Positions 22,476 through 33,716 of a DNA stretch of 64,000 nt are shown here, piece after piece; the first letter of the stretch is position 1, and every line of letters starts with the position of its first letter. A program made the translations under genes and the position numbers. The stretch spans positions 2,329,001 through 2,393,000 of the forward strand of contig CM034411.1 in assembly GCA_019925095.2 (NCBI GenBank), given 5' to 3'. Under the pieces are notes generated by a model. That model had not been told where the DNA came from and did not search any database. It saw only the letters and a list, made by a program, of their open reading frames with translations. This DNA is from Dendrolimus kikuchii (Eukaryota; Arthropoda; Insecta; Lepidoptera; Lasiocampidae).

Positions 22476-22788
22476 TTTTTTTTTTTATTGCTGGAGTTCA
22501 GCAGACAGGCAGACGGCCCACTTGATGGAAAGCGGTTACCATCACCTATGGACATTTGCACCACCAAAGTTGCTACAAATGCGCTGCTGCTCTCTTAAGG
22601 GAGACTGGAACCTGGTCACTAATGCCGGAACACAACTCAAGGTTGTTATGGCGACCTACTTTAGACCAGGGGTGGTAGCCATCCAGTCGGGCAAATACCC
22701 TACCACCTGGCTGAGTTGTTTTGCCGCGTCTTACGACAGGCCACCCCGGCCGCAGAAAATTGTATTATTTCTCCGCTCCTGCACAAAT
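22476..22788 (-). mobile_element. SINE-B, left member of head-to-head pair
   Basis: Poly-T at the left; the 5' end at the right is altered to gctcctgcacaaataaa. It is followed within a few bases by an opposite copy. Confidence 0.85.
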
Positions 22789-22790
22789 AA

Positions 22791-23071
22791 AATGCCGGCC
22801 GAGCGGCCTGTCGTAAGAGGCGACAAAACAACCCACAGTCATACCACCGTATGGCATTTGTCCGACTGGATGGCTACCACCCCTGGTCTAAAGTATGTCG
22901 CCATAACAACCTAGAGTTGTGTTCCGGCATTAGTGACCAGGTTCCAGTCCCTCTTAAGAGAGCAGCAGCGCATTTGTAGCAGCTTTGGTAAATGTCCATA
23001 GACGATGGTAACCGCTTTCCATCAACTGAGCCGTCTGCGTGTCTGCTGAACTCCTACAATAAAAAAAAAAA
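22791..23071 (+). mobile_element. SINE-B, right member of head-to-head pair
   Basis: Begins inside the SINE at gccggccgagcggcctgtcg and ends ctacaataaaaaaaaaaa. Its first about 35 bp are missing. Confidence 0.85.
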
Positions 23072-23302
23072 TCTCCAGCCTAACTTTTATATCAGTATCA
23101 TTTGTCAGATCTTAACTAAATTCCTTTTGGGGTGAATGAATGAGCGGAATGAATGAAGCAAGCGAACAATGAATGAACTGAGAGCTCATCAGGAGCAGCC
23201 TGAAACGGTTCCCACAGTATTCATACATTTATTTTATGCCTTCTTTTGTCTTTAGACGGGGTAGATTATTTAGTTCTCTTTTATATTCTTAATATCCAGT
23301 AA
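23072..23302. other. Short unassigned gap
   Basis: gaatgaatga-type repeats near 23130-23190; otherwise unassigned. Confidence 0.3.
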
Positions 23303-23787
23303 GATACCTACGCTGGTACCTACGCTCACGTATGGAAGCGAGAGTTGGATATGGAAGAGAGAGCATGAAAGTAGAGTAAACGCGGTCGAGATGCGAGCAC
23401 TGCGCAAAATCTGCGGAGTGACGCTCGCGGACCGCGTTCGTAATACCGAAGTAAGAAAGAGAGTTGCTCTGAAAGAGAGTGTCGGGGTGAAGGAAAGGAA
23501 AAGAATGCTCCGGTGGTTCGAGCATGTGGAAAGAATGACTAAACAGATATACAATGCAAAAGTGGATGGATGCAGAAGTCGTGGAAGGCCACGACACACC
23601 TTCCATGATCAAATTGGTCGTGTACTAGCTGAAGGTGACGTCAGGAACCTTAAGAATAGACCAGCGTGCATGACAAGAGTTGTGAATGTCAAAGAAGCAA
23701 GTGAGGTGTGTAAGAATAAGCCTAAATGGCGCTCTGTTGTTCGTGCCTACCCCGCAAGGGAACTGGCGTGAAGTTATGTATGTATGT
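23303..23787 (+). mobile_element. RTE-A 3' fragment, copy 7
   Basis: The frame M-R-A-L-R-K-I-C-G-V (23391) to A-R-E-L-A (23771) is open for 126 codons. Target duplication atatccagtaa lies at 23292-23302 and 23788-23798. Confidence 0.9.
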
Positions 23788-24122
23788 ATATCCAGTAAAG
23801 TAGACATAAGCAAAAATATTCTTTATGTCTACTCTTATAGGTACATTTTGCATAGTTTATGCTTTTCAAATCGAATCAAATCAAATAACTTATTGCATAA
23901 AGCTCATTGATTCGGCTTAATTTAGTTGTAGCTTCTATTGAAACATGGAATGTCGGCGACATAACCACCTGTATCGTGAACTTTATAGCTACCCTTCATG
24001 TTGCATGCCCACTGTTGGGCCAAATTCCGAATACTGCCACCGGTTACTTTCGTGTGAGATAAAATGAAGAATTCAACTGAAAAGTTTTTTGTATTTTATT
24101 AGAAATAATATTTTTCATTATT

Positions 24123-24390
24123 TACCCAGACTCAAAGGGCGCGGGTTCGATCCTGGCTGGAACGCATGCACTACTTAGTCAGTTTTCTGATTTAATGTGC
24201 ATATTGTTACAATTACCACGTGCTAACAGCGGTGAAGGAATACATCATGATGCAACCGCACATCGAGATAACCGATGTGTCAAACATGCCAACCCGCCTC
24301 TGACAAGCGTGGCGGGTATACTGTCCGTTTATCCTATAATGGGAGGCCGAGCCCAGCTGTGAGACATTTATGGGCTGATAATATATGATA
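24123..24390 (+). mobile_element. SINE-C, copy 1
   Basis: The tRNA-like head includes box B gggttcgatcctggc. The body has accacgtgctaacagcggtg and catcgagataaccgatgtgt; the 3' end is gagacatttatgggctgat. Box A is degraded. Confidence 0.8.
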
Positions 24391-24493
24391 TCATACTAAA
24401 AAAATAATCGACATTACAGGCGAGCTACAGAGAAGCGAGAGCGAACAAAGAGTGAATTGAAAGCGGATCGGGAGTGGACTGAAACCGTCCTGA

Positions 24494-24850
24494 CAGAGCT
24501 TGGGAACCGGTTAAAAACATACAACCGGTTGTAGTCTAAGTACATTGGAACATTTCGTTTCGATTTTGTTCTAACATCAACCTCAATCAAATGGTTTTTA
24601 GTGGCAAAAGTTCGATTATTAAATTTTGTTGAATAAGCCGGTTTAACGGTTTTTATCGCACACCTTCAAAGCATACAAACTCATGTTGTAGCGATAGAAC
24701 GAGAAAGTGATTTTCGCAGATAAATCGGTTAATGCAGACATATATATCACTTTTCAAGGCTTACATTTCGAACGAAACAATTGACTAAAACCGGTTATAC
24801 ACTGAAGGTAAATATTGTCTAAAACCGGTTAAACCGGTTTCCAAGCCTTG
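24494..24850. mobile_element. Putative hAT-type inverted-repeat element (357 bp)
   Basis: The left end cagagcttgggaaccggtt and right end aaccggtttccaagccttg are inverted over 19 bases with three mismatches. The motif accggtt occurs several more times just inside. No matching 8-bp duplication is visible, so ends are provisional. No coding frame. Confidence 0.55.
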
Positions 24851-25596
24851 AGTGTATCTCAAGCCTTATAACTTATTGTGTTCGGGTAAATCATTAATTA
24901 CAACAGGGTTCTTCGGACGCCAGCCTTTTAATTTTCTCCGGCCTAACTTCTATTTTATTTGGGAGTTGGCCGTTTGATAAATATTTTCGGTGCGTGATGT
25001 TCGCGAAATGAGGGTCGAGGGTAAAGACGGAATACTTGGTGTATTTTGTTTTAACATTCGTAGCGGGTCTTTGTAGTTAAGAAACATTTAATTCCGCTAA
25101 AATGTGGGTAAGGGTCAGCTATGGCTTAGTGAGTTTATGCTCTGTAATGGTTATTTAATAGGAATTAATATTAAGAAGTTGTTGAAATACGGAATATTTT
25201 CGACTGCGAATACTTTTTTAATAATCTAGCCTTAAAGCCTTAGGTAAGTAGCGACACCTCGGACCTGATTCCGGGGGTCAAGCCTCCGTGCTTGCCTTAG
25301 CCAGCCGGCATGGAGTGGAGGTCGCTAGAGATAAGACTTAAGCTCCAGAGGTGGAAGTGATAAATGGCCTAACGTCGGAAGTAGCTTCAATGAACCTGCA
25401 GCCCGAATATTGCGACGGGCAGACGCCATAGTCCTCATATTCCCAGACCCTAGTACCACTAGCAGTTCACCCCAATAGCCCGGTACTTTTTGTTCTCATT
25501 TCCCACAATAGTTCTTCACGGGCCGGGGCATATCCTGTGGTGCATTATTATATGGTGTAGACAGGGATAATCGCCGGTCAATGTCATGCCACATTT
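24851..25596. other. Unassigned; GC-richer block at 25240-25560
   Basis: 25240-25560 (ccgggggtcaagcctccgtg .. cacgggccggggcatatcct) has the look of a LINE coding end or UTR, but it has no second copy here to define it. Confidence 0.35.
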
Positions 25597-25710
25597 ATAT
25601 TAAATTCATGAAGGGGCCTCTACGTGTTGGCTTTCCCATGGCCCCACGCAAGCCCTCCAAAAATCCGGGCAATTTTTATGGATCGTGGTCTCTAGAGACA
25701 CAACATTGTT
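25597..25710 (+). repeat. Repeat I, copy 2
   Basis: ggggcctctacgtgttggct, ccatggccccacgcaagccc; inverted copy at 17078-17165. Confidence 0.55.
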
Positions 25711-25769
25711 ACAAGTTGGGCCACCTGTATACCTGTATTTATTACCTGCCGCGGCGTTTGAGCTAATAA

Positions 25770-26192
25770 CGTCGAAACTGTTTTATGACTATCTTCTTTT
25801 GTTTTCTTTGTGTTTAAAATTTGTAATTAAACAATAGCCTATTATGTGTAGTACTCGTTTATGGCCGTTCGCAGGTATAATTACGCAGGTGTGCAGATTA
25901 TGTTTTCTGGGAATTGCGCCGATGCTTGCCAGATAGATATATGGCATCGGTGCATTATAAAGCAATGGTCCAATGCAGAGAGGAGCAGTCAAGCGACGAT
26001 AACGATACGAGCAAGACGTGTGTACATTCGATGAACTATATAGTGACGGACTTTGCGCATGTTATTGAATCGTGCAGTTTGTACTGGTTGTGTCCAGTTA
26101 TATTTGTACCTGTGTTATACGTGTTTGTATAGTTCTAATAAATTCTATAGTAATTTCAACGGCATTTTAATTCGAGTCCAGTACTCGTAACA
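25770..26192 (+). mobile_element. LTR-E, solo LTR 3
   Basis: Carries gcattataaagcaatgg (TATA-like), tgttatacgtgtttgtatag, aataaattctatag (polyadenylation signal) and the end actcgtaaca. The 5' end is diverged. No gag or pol on either side. Confidence 0.75.
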
Positions 26193-26206
26193 ATATAATA
26201 ATACTC

Positions 26207-26516
26207 TTTTTTTATTGCAGGAGATCAGCAGACAGGCAGACGGCCCACTTGATGGAAAGCGGTTACCATCGCATGTGGACATTTGCAACACCAAAGTTGC
26301 TACAAATGCGCTGCTGCTCTCTTAAGGGAGACTGGAACCTGGTCACTAATGCCGGAACACAACTCAAGGTTGTTATGGCGACATACTTTAGACCAGGGGT
26401 GGTAGCCATCCAGTCGGGCAAATGCCCTACCACCTGGCTGTGGGTTGTTAAGTCGCCTCTTACGACAGCCCGTCCGGCCACAGGAAATTTTATTCTTTCT
26501 CCGTTCCTGCACGGAT
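26207..26516 (-). mobile_element. SINE-B, full length
   Basis: Inserted 15 bp after the end of LTR 3. Poly-T and attgcaggagatcagcagac at the left, tgcacggat at the right. Confidence 0.9.
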
Positions 26517-26689
26517 AAAAATTATTTAGTTATTGACCACAAAAGCCCAGAATAGGGATGCGTATATGTGTCCACATGTTACAATAAACACACACACACA
26601 GAAGATCTTATCGTCTAAATTTTAGAATATCACGATAGAAACAATAATAACAAAAATAGAGCTAACTTAATCCTTTTTTTTAACAAGGG
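26517..26689. other. Short unassigned gap
   Basis: (AC)n at 26585-26600; otherwise unassigned. Confidence 0.3.
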
Positions 26690-26790
26690 GAATTCCGTTT
26701 GAGGACTTTCCACCGCGGGGGAAACGCTGTGGGAAGTGTGAGAGTCACCATGTTGGGGTGGCAATAGCACCGCAAGCAAAAATTTCCAGC
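26690..26790 (-). repeat. LINE Q 3' end, truncated
   Basis: ggggaattccgtttgaggac and gtgtgagagtcacc match the poly-T side of LINE Q at 63290-63390. A t-run precedes it, so it is a minus copy. Confidence 0.6.
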
Positions 26791-27237
26791 CTCTCTTAAT
26801 ACATACTGGTGTTACAGCTCAGAACATATAAACAACATCATTAAAATCCGGGAAATACGATCGCCTCATTAAAAAGCAAAAAATAAATCCGAATGTAGTA
26901 CACGATATCAAATTTTTATGTATAATAAATACATTGACGCATTACGGCACTTGAGGGGTTCGCGCGTCATTCGATTATGTGTATGTAGCCTAATGACATA
27001 AAATATTAACCAACACTTGAGTTTTATTGTATATACTTTTTATATATTTTCACTGTAGCATTGGTGAATTTACCAATAGGCTGAATAGGCTGTTGCCTAT
27101 AGCGGCAAATTTTAGAAGTGGCAATTTTTTTTTTTTAATTCGAAAAGCTTACAGTTTTAGTAGCTCATCTGTCATTTTTCTCATTGGAAAAATGAATGCC
27201 AAAAGAGTTGGAGCCAAATTCAACAAAAGATTGTTGA
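26791..27237. other. Unassigned stretch
   Basis: AT-rich. The 27027-27323 frame joins this DNA to SINE-B and is not a gene. Confidence 0.3.
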
Positions 27238-27381
27238 TTGTTGTGTTCCGGCGTTATCCTTTAAGAGAGCAGCGGCGTATTTGTTGCACCTTCCGTGTTA
27301 CAAATGCCCATAAGTGTTGGTAACCACTTTCCATCAGGTGGGCCGTCTGGCTGTATACTGAATTCATGCAATAAAGAAAAA
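27238..27381 (+). mobile_element. SINE-B variant, 3' half
   Basis: ttgttgtgttccggcgttat to gaattcatgcaataaagaaa. It has a deletion relative to other copies (gcgttat joins tccttta). Confidence 0.75.
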
Positions 27382-27715
27382 CGATTCGATAGTGTCCACT
27401 TTGGTTGGGTCTCTAGGCCACTAAAAAAGTTGGGTCCTTGCGGTAGATCTTCAAATAGGCAATTGTTCAGATCGCTGACCAGCTGGATATTCAGCGAATT
27501 CGGCCTTCCACCGTGCTCAAAACTGATCTCGGTGAAAAAGAACAATTATCCACTGCCGTCAAAGCTACGATCCTCTACAGTGAGAGAATGACTTAGAATA
27601 AGAAAGAGCAGCCCTTGTGGTTGTGTCTTATGGTTAAGTGTCTTAAAGAACGGCCAGGTAAAAAGCATCTACAATAAACGTGTATGGAGAGATTAATGAA
27701 AGAAGACGAACCAAT
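27382..27715. other. Unassigned stretch
   Basis: No family recognised; ordinary composition. Confidence 0.3.
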
Positions 27716-27925
27716 TGCCGAGGTAGCGTAATGGTTAGCACACGCGTTTTCTGACCTAATGTGCACATAATTACCACGTGCTAACAGCGGTGAAGGAAAA
27801 CATCGTGGTGAAACCTGCACATCGAGATAACCGTTGTGTCAAACATGGACAAGCGCGACGGGTATGCTGTCCGTTCCCCAATAGTGGGAGGCCCGAATTC
27901 AGTGGGACATTTTTGGGCTGTTATT
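27716..27925 (+). mobile_element. SINE-C, copy 2
   Basis: Head gaggtagcgtaatggttagc (box A region) joins ttttctgacctaatgtgcac, so the box B segment is deleted. 3' end gggacatttttgggctgtta; an LTR-E follows directly. Confidence 0.8.
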
Positions 27926-27929
27926 ATGT

Positions 27930-28696
27930 TGTTATGACCTATGTGCCGACAAAGACAAATTCACGCCTGCATACCTGTAGAAACACATTTTATTACCTTT
28001 TCGGCATTTTGACTTCTTTTGTTTACGTTGTGTTTAAAATTTGTGATAAAAAAAAACAGCCCATTGTGTATTGTAATCTTTTACGGCCTATTCCTGTATT
28101 GTGATCACTGCCAGGTGTCTCGGATTTGAAAGTAAAAACTGATTCTAAGAAATTCGGTCCACGCGGCCGTGCAGACATATACATCTGTGCAGTATAAAGC
28201 AATGCCCTAATGGAGAGATGAGGCAGTCGAGCGATAACCACAAGCGAAGCAAGACTTGTTTACATTCGGTAATCTATTTAGTGACGGACTTTGCGCGTAT
28301 ATTTGAATTACAATCTTCTGCATTACGTTGGGACTTATTGCGTTCGGTTATATTTGTACCTGTGTTACACGTGTTTGTATAGTTCTAATACATACATACA
28401 TACATACATAACTTCACGCCAGTTCCCTTGCGGGGTAGGCACGAACAACAGAGCGCCATTTAGGCTTATTCTTACACACCTCACTTGCTTCTTTGACATT
28501 CATAACTGTTGTCATGCACGCTCGTCTGTTTTTAAGGTTCCTGGCATCACCTTCTGCTAGTACACGATCAATTTGATCATGGAAGGTGTGTCGTGGCCTT
28601 CCACGACTACTAGTAAGTTAGTTGTTAGTTAATAGTTCTAATAAACTCTATAATAATTCCAACGGCATTTTAATTCGAGTCCTGCAACTCGTAACA
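27930..28696 (+). mobile_element. LTR-E, solo LTR 4, with RTE-A inside
   Basis: Starts tgttatgacc and ends ctcgtaaca. It contains the TATA-like gcagtataaagcaatg (about 28190) and aataaactctataat (after 28643). RTE-A copy 8 is nested at 28391-28632. Confidence 0.8.
28391..28632 (-). mobile_element. RTE-A 3' fragment, copy 8, nested in LTR-E
   Basis: Target duplication tagttctaata lies at 28380-28390 and 28633-28643. About 24 bp of non-RTE filler (28609-28632) joins its 5' side to the LTR. Confidence 0.9.
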
Positions 28697-28812
28697 ATAT
28701 ATTTATTTATATAAACGAAGCAAAAGATGTATGTCAAGATCGTAGTGGAAATTCCTCGTTTCTGCCTACCCCTATGGGAAACAGGCATGATAATATGTAC
28801 CTATGTATGATA

Positions 28813-28916
28813 GTACATACATACATAACTTCACGCCAGTTCCCTTGCGGGGTAGGCACGAACAACAGAGCGCCATTCAGGCTTATTCTTACACACCTCA
28901 CTTGCTTCTTTGTATG
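28813..28916 (-). mobile_element. RTE-A 3' fragment, copy 9
   Basis: The (TACA) tail and about 100 bp of the C-terminus, stopping at cttgcttcttt. No clear target duplication. Confidence 0.8.
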
Positions 28917-28930
28917 TATTTTTGTATTTT

Positions 28931-29070
28931 TGATCAGGTTCCAGTCTCTCTTAAGAGAGCAGCAGCGCATTTGTGGCACCTTTGGTGTTGCAAATGTCTA
29001 TAGGCGATGGTAACCGCTTTCCATCAAGTGGGTCGTCTGCCTGTCCGCTGAGCTACTGCAATAAAAAAAA
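28931..29070 (+). mobile_element. SINE-B, 3' half
   Basis: tgatcaggttccagtctctc to gctactgcaataaaaaaaa; 5' truncated. Confidence 0.85.
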
Positions 29071-29919
29071 GTGTATGTATGATAATCAGTACTCTATATT
29101 TTAAAAAGACATTTCATTACAATTGACCTAATAATTAAAAAGGTTTTTTTGCTGAAACACGCTAAAACCGTTGACCATTGTTATATTTTCCACTCGAGAC
29201 CTTTTCATAGAAAGTGCTCGCTTGAGACGAGACCCTCTGAAGAGGATCGATTTCGCTTACAAAGTCTAGATGCTCTATCATCCACTTCGAGACTTTTAAG
29301 AAGAGATATGATATGACTTACGAAATTATTATATAATATTCAAGATATTTTTTTTTTATTGTAAAAATGGCAAACAGCAGACGGTCTAGCTTATCAAAAG
29401 TTACTGTCATCTGCAGATGTTTGCAACAACTTTAGGATGAGATAAAGATGATGGGATACGGGGTTGAGATAGACTATAGGTTCCCAACCTTTTACGGACT
29501 ACCGCCTCCTTTACAAAAAAAAAATCCAATGTCCCGTTTTAGACAACAGTAAATTAAGCCAATTTTATATGTCTGTCTATTATGTATTAATAATCACAAA
29601 TTAAAAAATAATTCTCTCTCTCTCTCTCTCGAATCGTGCTCCTCGTGGTCGTGGCTGAGGTTCGTGATATTAATTTATTAAAAATACAAAAACATGTTAT
29701 AATAAAAACATTTCATTCACACAAAGACCATACAAAGTGTTATTAACAAAATTATAACTTAACCAACTAATGCAAAACAACGCATAAAGCTGGAGCACCC
29801 CGCACTAGGTCTGTACAAAGACGATTAATCAAAATGAGTATAAAAATAAATAAAAAAACATTTTTTTTAAATGAAAATGAGGTATTTTCAAAGTATTTAG
29901 TTATATTCAATTTCTAATT
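29071..29919. other. Mostly unassigned; old repeat traces
   Basis: 29345-29430 is a weak minus SINE-B/LINE S tail (t-run, caaacagcagacggtct). 29462-29490 (ggttcccaaccttttacgg) recalls a hAT-type terminus. (CT)n lies at 29612-29630. No gene seen. Confidence 0.35.
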
Positions 29920-30075
29920 AGGTGAACGAAAACATCGTGATGCAACCTGCGCATCGAGATAAACGATGTGTCAAACCTGCCAGGCAGCTTTGGACGAGTG
30001 TGGCAGATATATTGTCCGTTCCTTTATAATGGGAGGCCCGAGCCCAGCAGTAAGACATTTACGGGCTATTATTAT
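29920..30075 (+). mobile_element. SINE-C, copy 3, 5'-truncated
   Basis: ggtgaacgaaaacatcgtga to aagacatttacgggctatta; the head with the pol III boxes is missing. Confidence 0.75.
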
Positions 30076-30119
30076 TATATGTATTTCTATTAAAAGTGTA
30101 TTATTATTGAGCAGATGGT

Positions 30120-30260
30120 ATGTAACAAAACATGAACTAGCAAGGAAACGTAGCCAGTCTTCTGATCTCCTTAGCCTTAGAAGACGGTGACCTAGGCTCA
30201 GTATTCTACTTATAGTCCTGAGGGATTATGGGTAGAATATAATATTAATAACTATGTTAA
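30120..30260 (+). pseudogene. LINE V C-terminus, copy 2
   Basis: Reads Q-G-N-V-A-S-L-L then L-E-D-G-D-L-G-S-V-F-Y, matching the inverted copy at 56330-56475; frame broken. Confidence 0.55.
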
Positions 30261-30289
30261 GTTTTCTTTATTGAATTAGTTTTGTTGCG

Positions 30290-30440
30290 GACAGAGAGCA
30301 CCCCCCTGACCCTCCCGCAGGAGTACATCTACTCTCCGCGCCCGCATACTGCCCGCGCCCATAGCTCGCACAATTAGCAGCTAGGCGTCGGATGGAGCGC
30401 GGGATATAGGAGCGGCCTTCGAGGCAAGAATTTACTATTC
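30290..30440. other. GC-rich island of unknown origin
   Basis: gttgcggacagagagcaccc .. gagcgcgggatataggagcg. It stands out sharply from its AT-rich neighbours. An LTR promoter part is possible, but no second copy is present to test this. Confidence 0.35.
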
Positions 30441-30649
30441 TCAATTCTCATTGACGACTTACCACACTCTCTCTCGACTCTCTCGCACTATTTGTCATTT
30501 TCAATACGTACTTCTTGATATATATTCTAAGTTATATAAATAGTTTAATAATAATCATACAGTCCACTATATCGAGTTGAATTTTTATTTGAGTTTACTT
30601 ATATAAAAACAACCTGAGACAGGCAAATATGAAGTAAAAGAATTTTAGC
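30441..30649. other. Unassigned AT-rich gap
   Basis: Contains a ctctctcgactctctcgc word at 30465-30485. Confidence 0.3.
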
Positions 30650-30823
30650 TAGATGTGTTGCTGGAGGAGGTTCTGTTCTTTGGGAGTTCCTCTTTAAATA
30701 GCGATGACACGTTACAAACGGATAAACATACATAGAAAGAAGTACAATTCATTTTTAATTTATGTATATTGTATGGATTTTCCAAAAGTGTTAACCAATG
30801 GAACTTAGTATGAATAAACTTTT
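30650..30823 (+). repeat. LINE L 3' UTR, copy 3
   Basis: gtgttgctggaggaggttct, gcgatgacacgttacaaacg, ending gaataaacttttg. The end is split by RTE-A copy 10 and resumes at 31094. Confidence 0.65.
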
Positions 30824-31093
30824 ACATACATACATAACTTCACGCCAGTTCCCTTGCGGGGTAGGCACGAACAACAGAGCGCCATTTAGGCTTATTCTTA
30901 CACACCTCACTTGCTTCTTTGATATTCATAACTCTTGTCATGCACGCTCGTCTGTTCTTAAGGCTCCTGACATCACCTTCTGCTAGTACACGATCAATTT
31001 GATCATGGAAGGTGTGTCGTGGCCTTCCACGACTTCTGCATCCATCCACTTTTGCATTGTATATACGTTTAGTCATTGTAAATTAGTAATTCT
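30824..31093 (-). mobile_element. RTE-A 3' fragment, copy 10
   Basis: A 78-codon antisense frame from M-T-K-R-I-Y to A-R-E-L-A is intact. Target duplication aataaactttt lies at 30813-30823 and 31094-31104, with about 15 bp of filler on the 5' side. Confidence 0.9.
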
Positions 31094-31252
31094 AATAAAC
31101 TTTTGAATTAGAAAAAAAATAACTAACTTCAAAAATTGTTCAAAAGTGACAATTATTTTTTTTTCAAAAAAAAGCCCCCACTAAAAGTAACTAAAAATCA
31201 AAAAATAAATTTTTACAAATATTTATTAACTTATTTTTCATTTATATTTATC

Positions 31253-31500
31253 AACTAGCTGATGCCCGCGAGGTGTGGTTTTTTAACTATCCCACGGGAA
31301 CTCTTTAATTTTTCGAGGTCAAAAGTATCCTATATGTTGGCCAGGGATATAAGCTACCACCACACAAAATTTCATTTATATCGGTCCAGTCGTTTCGGAG
31401 ATTAGCCGGTCCTAATAGACAGACAAATAGAGAAACAAAAAATTGGAAAAAAATCTAAATTAGTTCTATTTCACTTCTTATATCCCCCTGACTCGGTTTT
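31253..31500 (+). mobile_element. CTAG-D related element
   Basis: ctagctgatgcccgcgaggt, then aaaagtatcctatatgttgg and cagtcgtttcggagattagc, ending in an aatagacagacaaat region. Confidence 0.65.
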
Positions 31501-31556
31501 TAGCAATTTTTTTTATTGTACAGAAATTCGACCTCTACAGTTTTATTATACATATA

Positions 31557-31772
31557 GACTAGCTGTGCCCGCGACGTCGTCCGCGTGGAATTTGCTAGAA
31601 CAAAACACTCCGATTTTGAAACATTCTTCATTGGTGCTCCGCTCCTATTGGTCTTAGCGTGATGATATATATCTTTTAGCCTTCCTCAATAAATGGGCTA
31701 TCCAACACTGAAAGAATTTTCCAAACCAGACCAGTAGTTCTTGAGATTAGCGCGTTCAATCAAACAATATTA
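31557..31772 (+). mobile_element. CTAG-D element of the array type
   Basis: ctagctgtgcccgcgacgtc to gattagcgcgttcaatcaaa; same type as the 20997-21908 units but single and plus-oriented. Confidence 0.75.
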
Positions 31773-32189
31773 GTATATTTGGCTACAACACTAATACGTA
31801 CATTTTAAATATCTTTTGAATGAAATGTCCGAATTGAATAATTCAAAAAGTTCTATAAAGGTACTGAATTCGCCTTGAATATGGAGTAATTTATTTTGAT
31901 AAGGATTAATACCAAGGTACAAAATAAAGAGTTTTTGAAGCGACGGCATTTTAATTATTTAAAAAAATAAAAGAAAACACTTATTGTGAGATAACTACAA
32001 TAGTTACACATATAGTTACGCAATATTTTTTGTAGACAATTATATGTTCTGCAAAGTGGTAGTACATTGTTTGGTTCTATAATCAATAGTTTTCGCAGCG
32101 CACGCCGTGTAAGGATTTTTTCGGGTCATGTTTTTACACCTTGGGTTACATTAGTGGACTTTTAGTAAGGATCCCTATTTTTTTGAAAA
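31773..32189. other. Unassigned stretch
   Basis: AT-rich, no family recognised. Confidence 0.3.
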
Positions 32190-32336
32190 TATAATATAGC
32201 CTATAGCTTTCCTCGATAAATATACTATTCAACACTGAAAGAATTTTTCAAATCGGACCAGCGGTTCCTGAGATTAGCGCGTTTAAACAAACAAACAAAT
32301 AAACAAACTCTTCAGCTTTATAATATTAGTATAGAT
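32190..32336 (+). mobile_element. CTAG-D element, 3' half
   Basis: atagcctatagctttcctcg to cttcagctttataatattag then tatagat. Confidence 0.7.
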
Positions 32337-32391
32337 ATTAATAAAACTACAAACTTAAAAATGAACTACAAACTATACTATATTAAAACTA

Positions 32392-32794
32392 CATACATAC
32401 ATACACACATACATAACTTCACGCTAGTTCCCTTGCGGGGTAGGCACGAACAACAGAGTGCCATTTAGGCTTATTCTTACACACCTCACTTGCCTCTTTG
32501 ACATTCATAACTCTTGTCATGCACACTCGTCTGTTCTTAAGGCTCCTGACATCACCTTCTGCTAGTACACGATCAATTTGATCATGGAAGGTGTGTCGTG
32601 GCCTTCCACGACTTCTGCATCCATCCACTTTTGCATTGTATATCTGTTTAGTCATTCTTTCATCATGCATTCTTTCCACATGCCCGAACCACCGGAGCAT
32701 TCCTTTCCTTACCTTCACCCCGACACTCTCTTTCAGACCAACTCTCTTTCTTACTTCGGTATTACGAACGCGGTCCGCGAGCGTCACTCCGCAG
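32392..32794 (-). mobile_element. RTE-A 3' fragment, copy 11
   Basis: The antisense is an unbroken 122-codon frame from M-T-L-A-D-R-V-R-N-T-E-V to A-R-E-L-A. Target duplication tattaaaacta lies at 32381-32391 and 32795-32805. One of the best-preserved copies. Confidence 0.92.
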
Positions 32795-32804
32795 TATTAA
32801 AACT

Positions 32805-32930
32805 AAAACTAAATTAAAAAGGGAAAAATATCTAAAGATAAGTTATTGGTCCCAAACCCACTGTTATTTACCGGTAACGTTCCCGAAAGGCTGGCGGCGT
32901 TGCCGCGTCATTTTTTACGTTTTACTTTGG
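32805..32930 (-). pseudogene. LINE V C-terminus, copy 3
   Basis: The antisense gives R-G-N-A-A-S-L-S-G-T-L-P; upstream is frameshifted. Confidence 0.55.
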
Positions 32931-33349
32931 GCCGCCTTGAAGAAGTAGAAAAATATTTTTTTGATTACTCTTGAAGTCTGTTTATTTTTTGATAGAATAA
33001 GCTTAGTTTTTGTATTTCTATGTTACTTTGCACTTGATGGTAGGTATATTCGAGATCTACCAATACGCAAATACACAATGCAACCGCGTTGTATCGCTTT
33101 ACGCGCGTATAAATCAACGGAAGCAACATAAAATAAGTTTGTTTTGTTAGTTCCACAAAAATGTTATTGACAAAAATTTATTTCACTAAACGAATGTTTC
33201 AATGTTGAGATAAATAAACATCGAATGCGATACGAAGCGCTGGCGTGGGCGCAGACGGGCGGGCGGCACGCCGTGTTTTCAGAATTAACAGTTATTGCTA
33301 AAAATATTTTTTTAGCGACCAGAAGTCTCATCGACGCATTCGTTGGAAA
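32931..33349. other. Unassigned stretch
   Basis: AT-rich, more GC at 33230-33270. No family recognised. Confidence 0.3.
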
Positions 33350-33360
33350 TGCGTGCCGAT

Positions 33361-33705
33361 TTTTTTTTTTGGAGCTGGACCCAGCTGAATAGCCGCAGAT
33401 GGCTGTTTCAGAGACCGGGCTTTGGGGGCTTCCCGACTCCGTGGGAGCGGAGGCGTTCAGCCCGGAAGCAGCGCGCTCGAGGACGCTGCGGGCGATTGAC
33501 TTTATATGGAGATTTAGCCGTAAAAGGCTGAATGAGCTACGGAAACAGGCCGAAGTGATTATTTGGGGTCTAATTATTGACTCCGCTGGCGGAGCCGATC
33601 CTAGTCTATCATTACTACTGCTTCGCAACATGTTATAGCTGGAGGAGAAGAAGCGGCGGAAGAAACTCTCCAGCAACACGCCTAAGCTAATCTTGTATGG
33701 CTAAG
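33361..33705 (-). mobile_element. K1 retroposon, copy 1
   Basis: The sense 5' end tagccatacaagattagctt is shared exactly with 46243, suggesting a real element start. Contains the LINE cassette gtgttgctggagagtttctt and ends poly-A. The long antisense frame over it is not conserved in the second copy. Confidence 0.75.
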
Positions 33706-33716
33706 TGCGTGCCGAT

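Noticed and set aside
22420..22914. Plus frame of 164 codons
   Set aside because: Spans the two head-to-head SINE-B copies; repeat-derived.
33164..33679. Minus frame of 171 codons
   Set aside because: It covers K1 and flanking single-copy DNA; the second K1 copy at 45909-46220 does not preserve the same frame beyond the element, so coding is unsupported.
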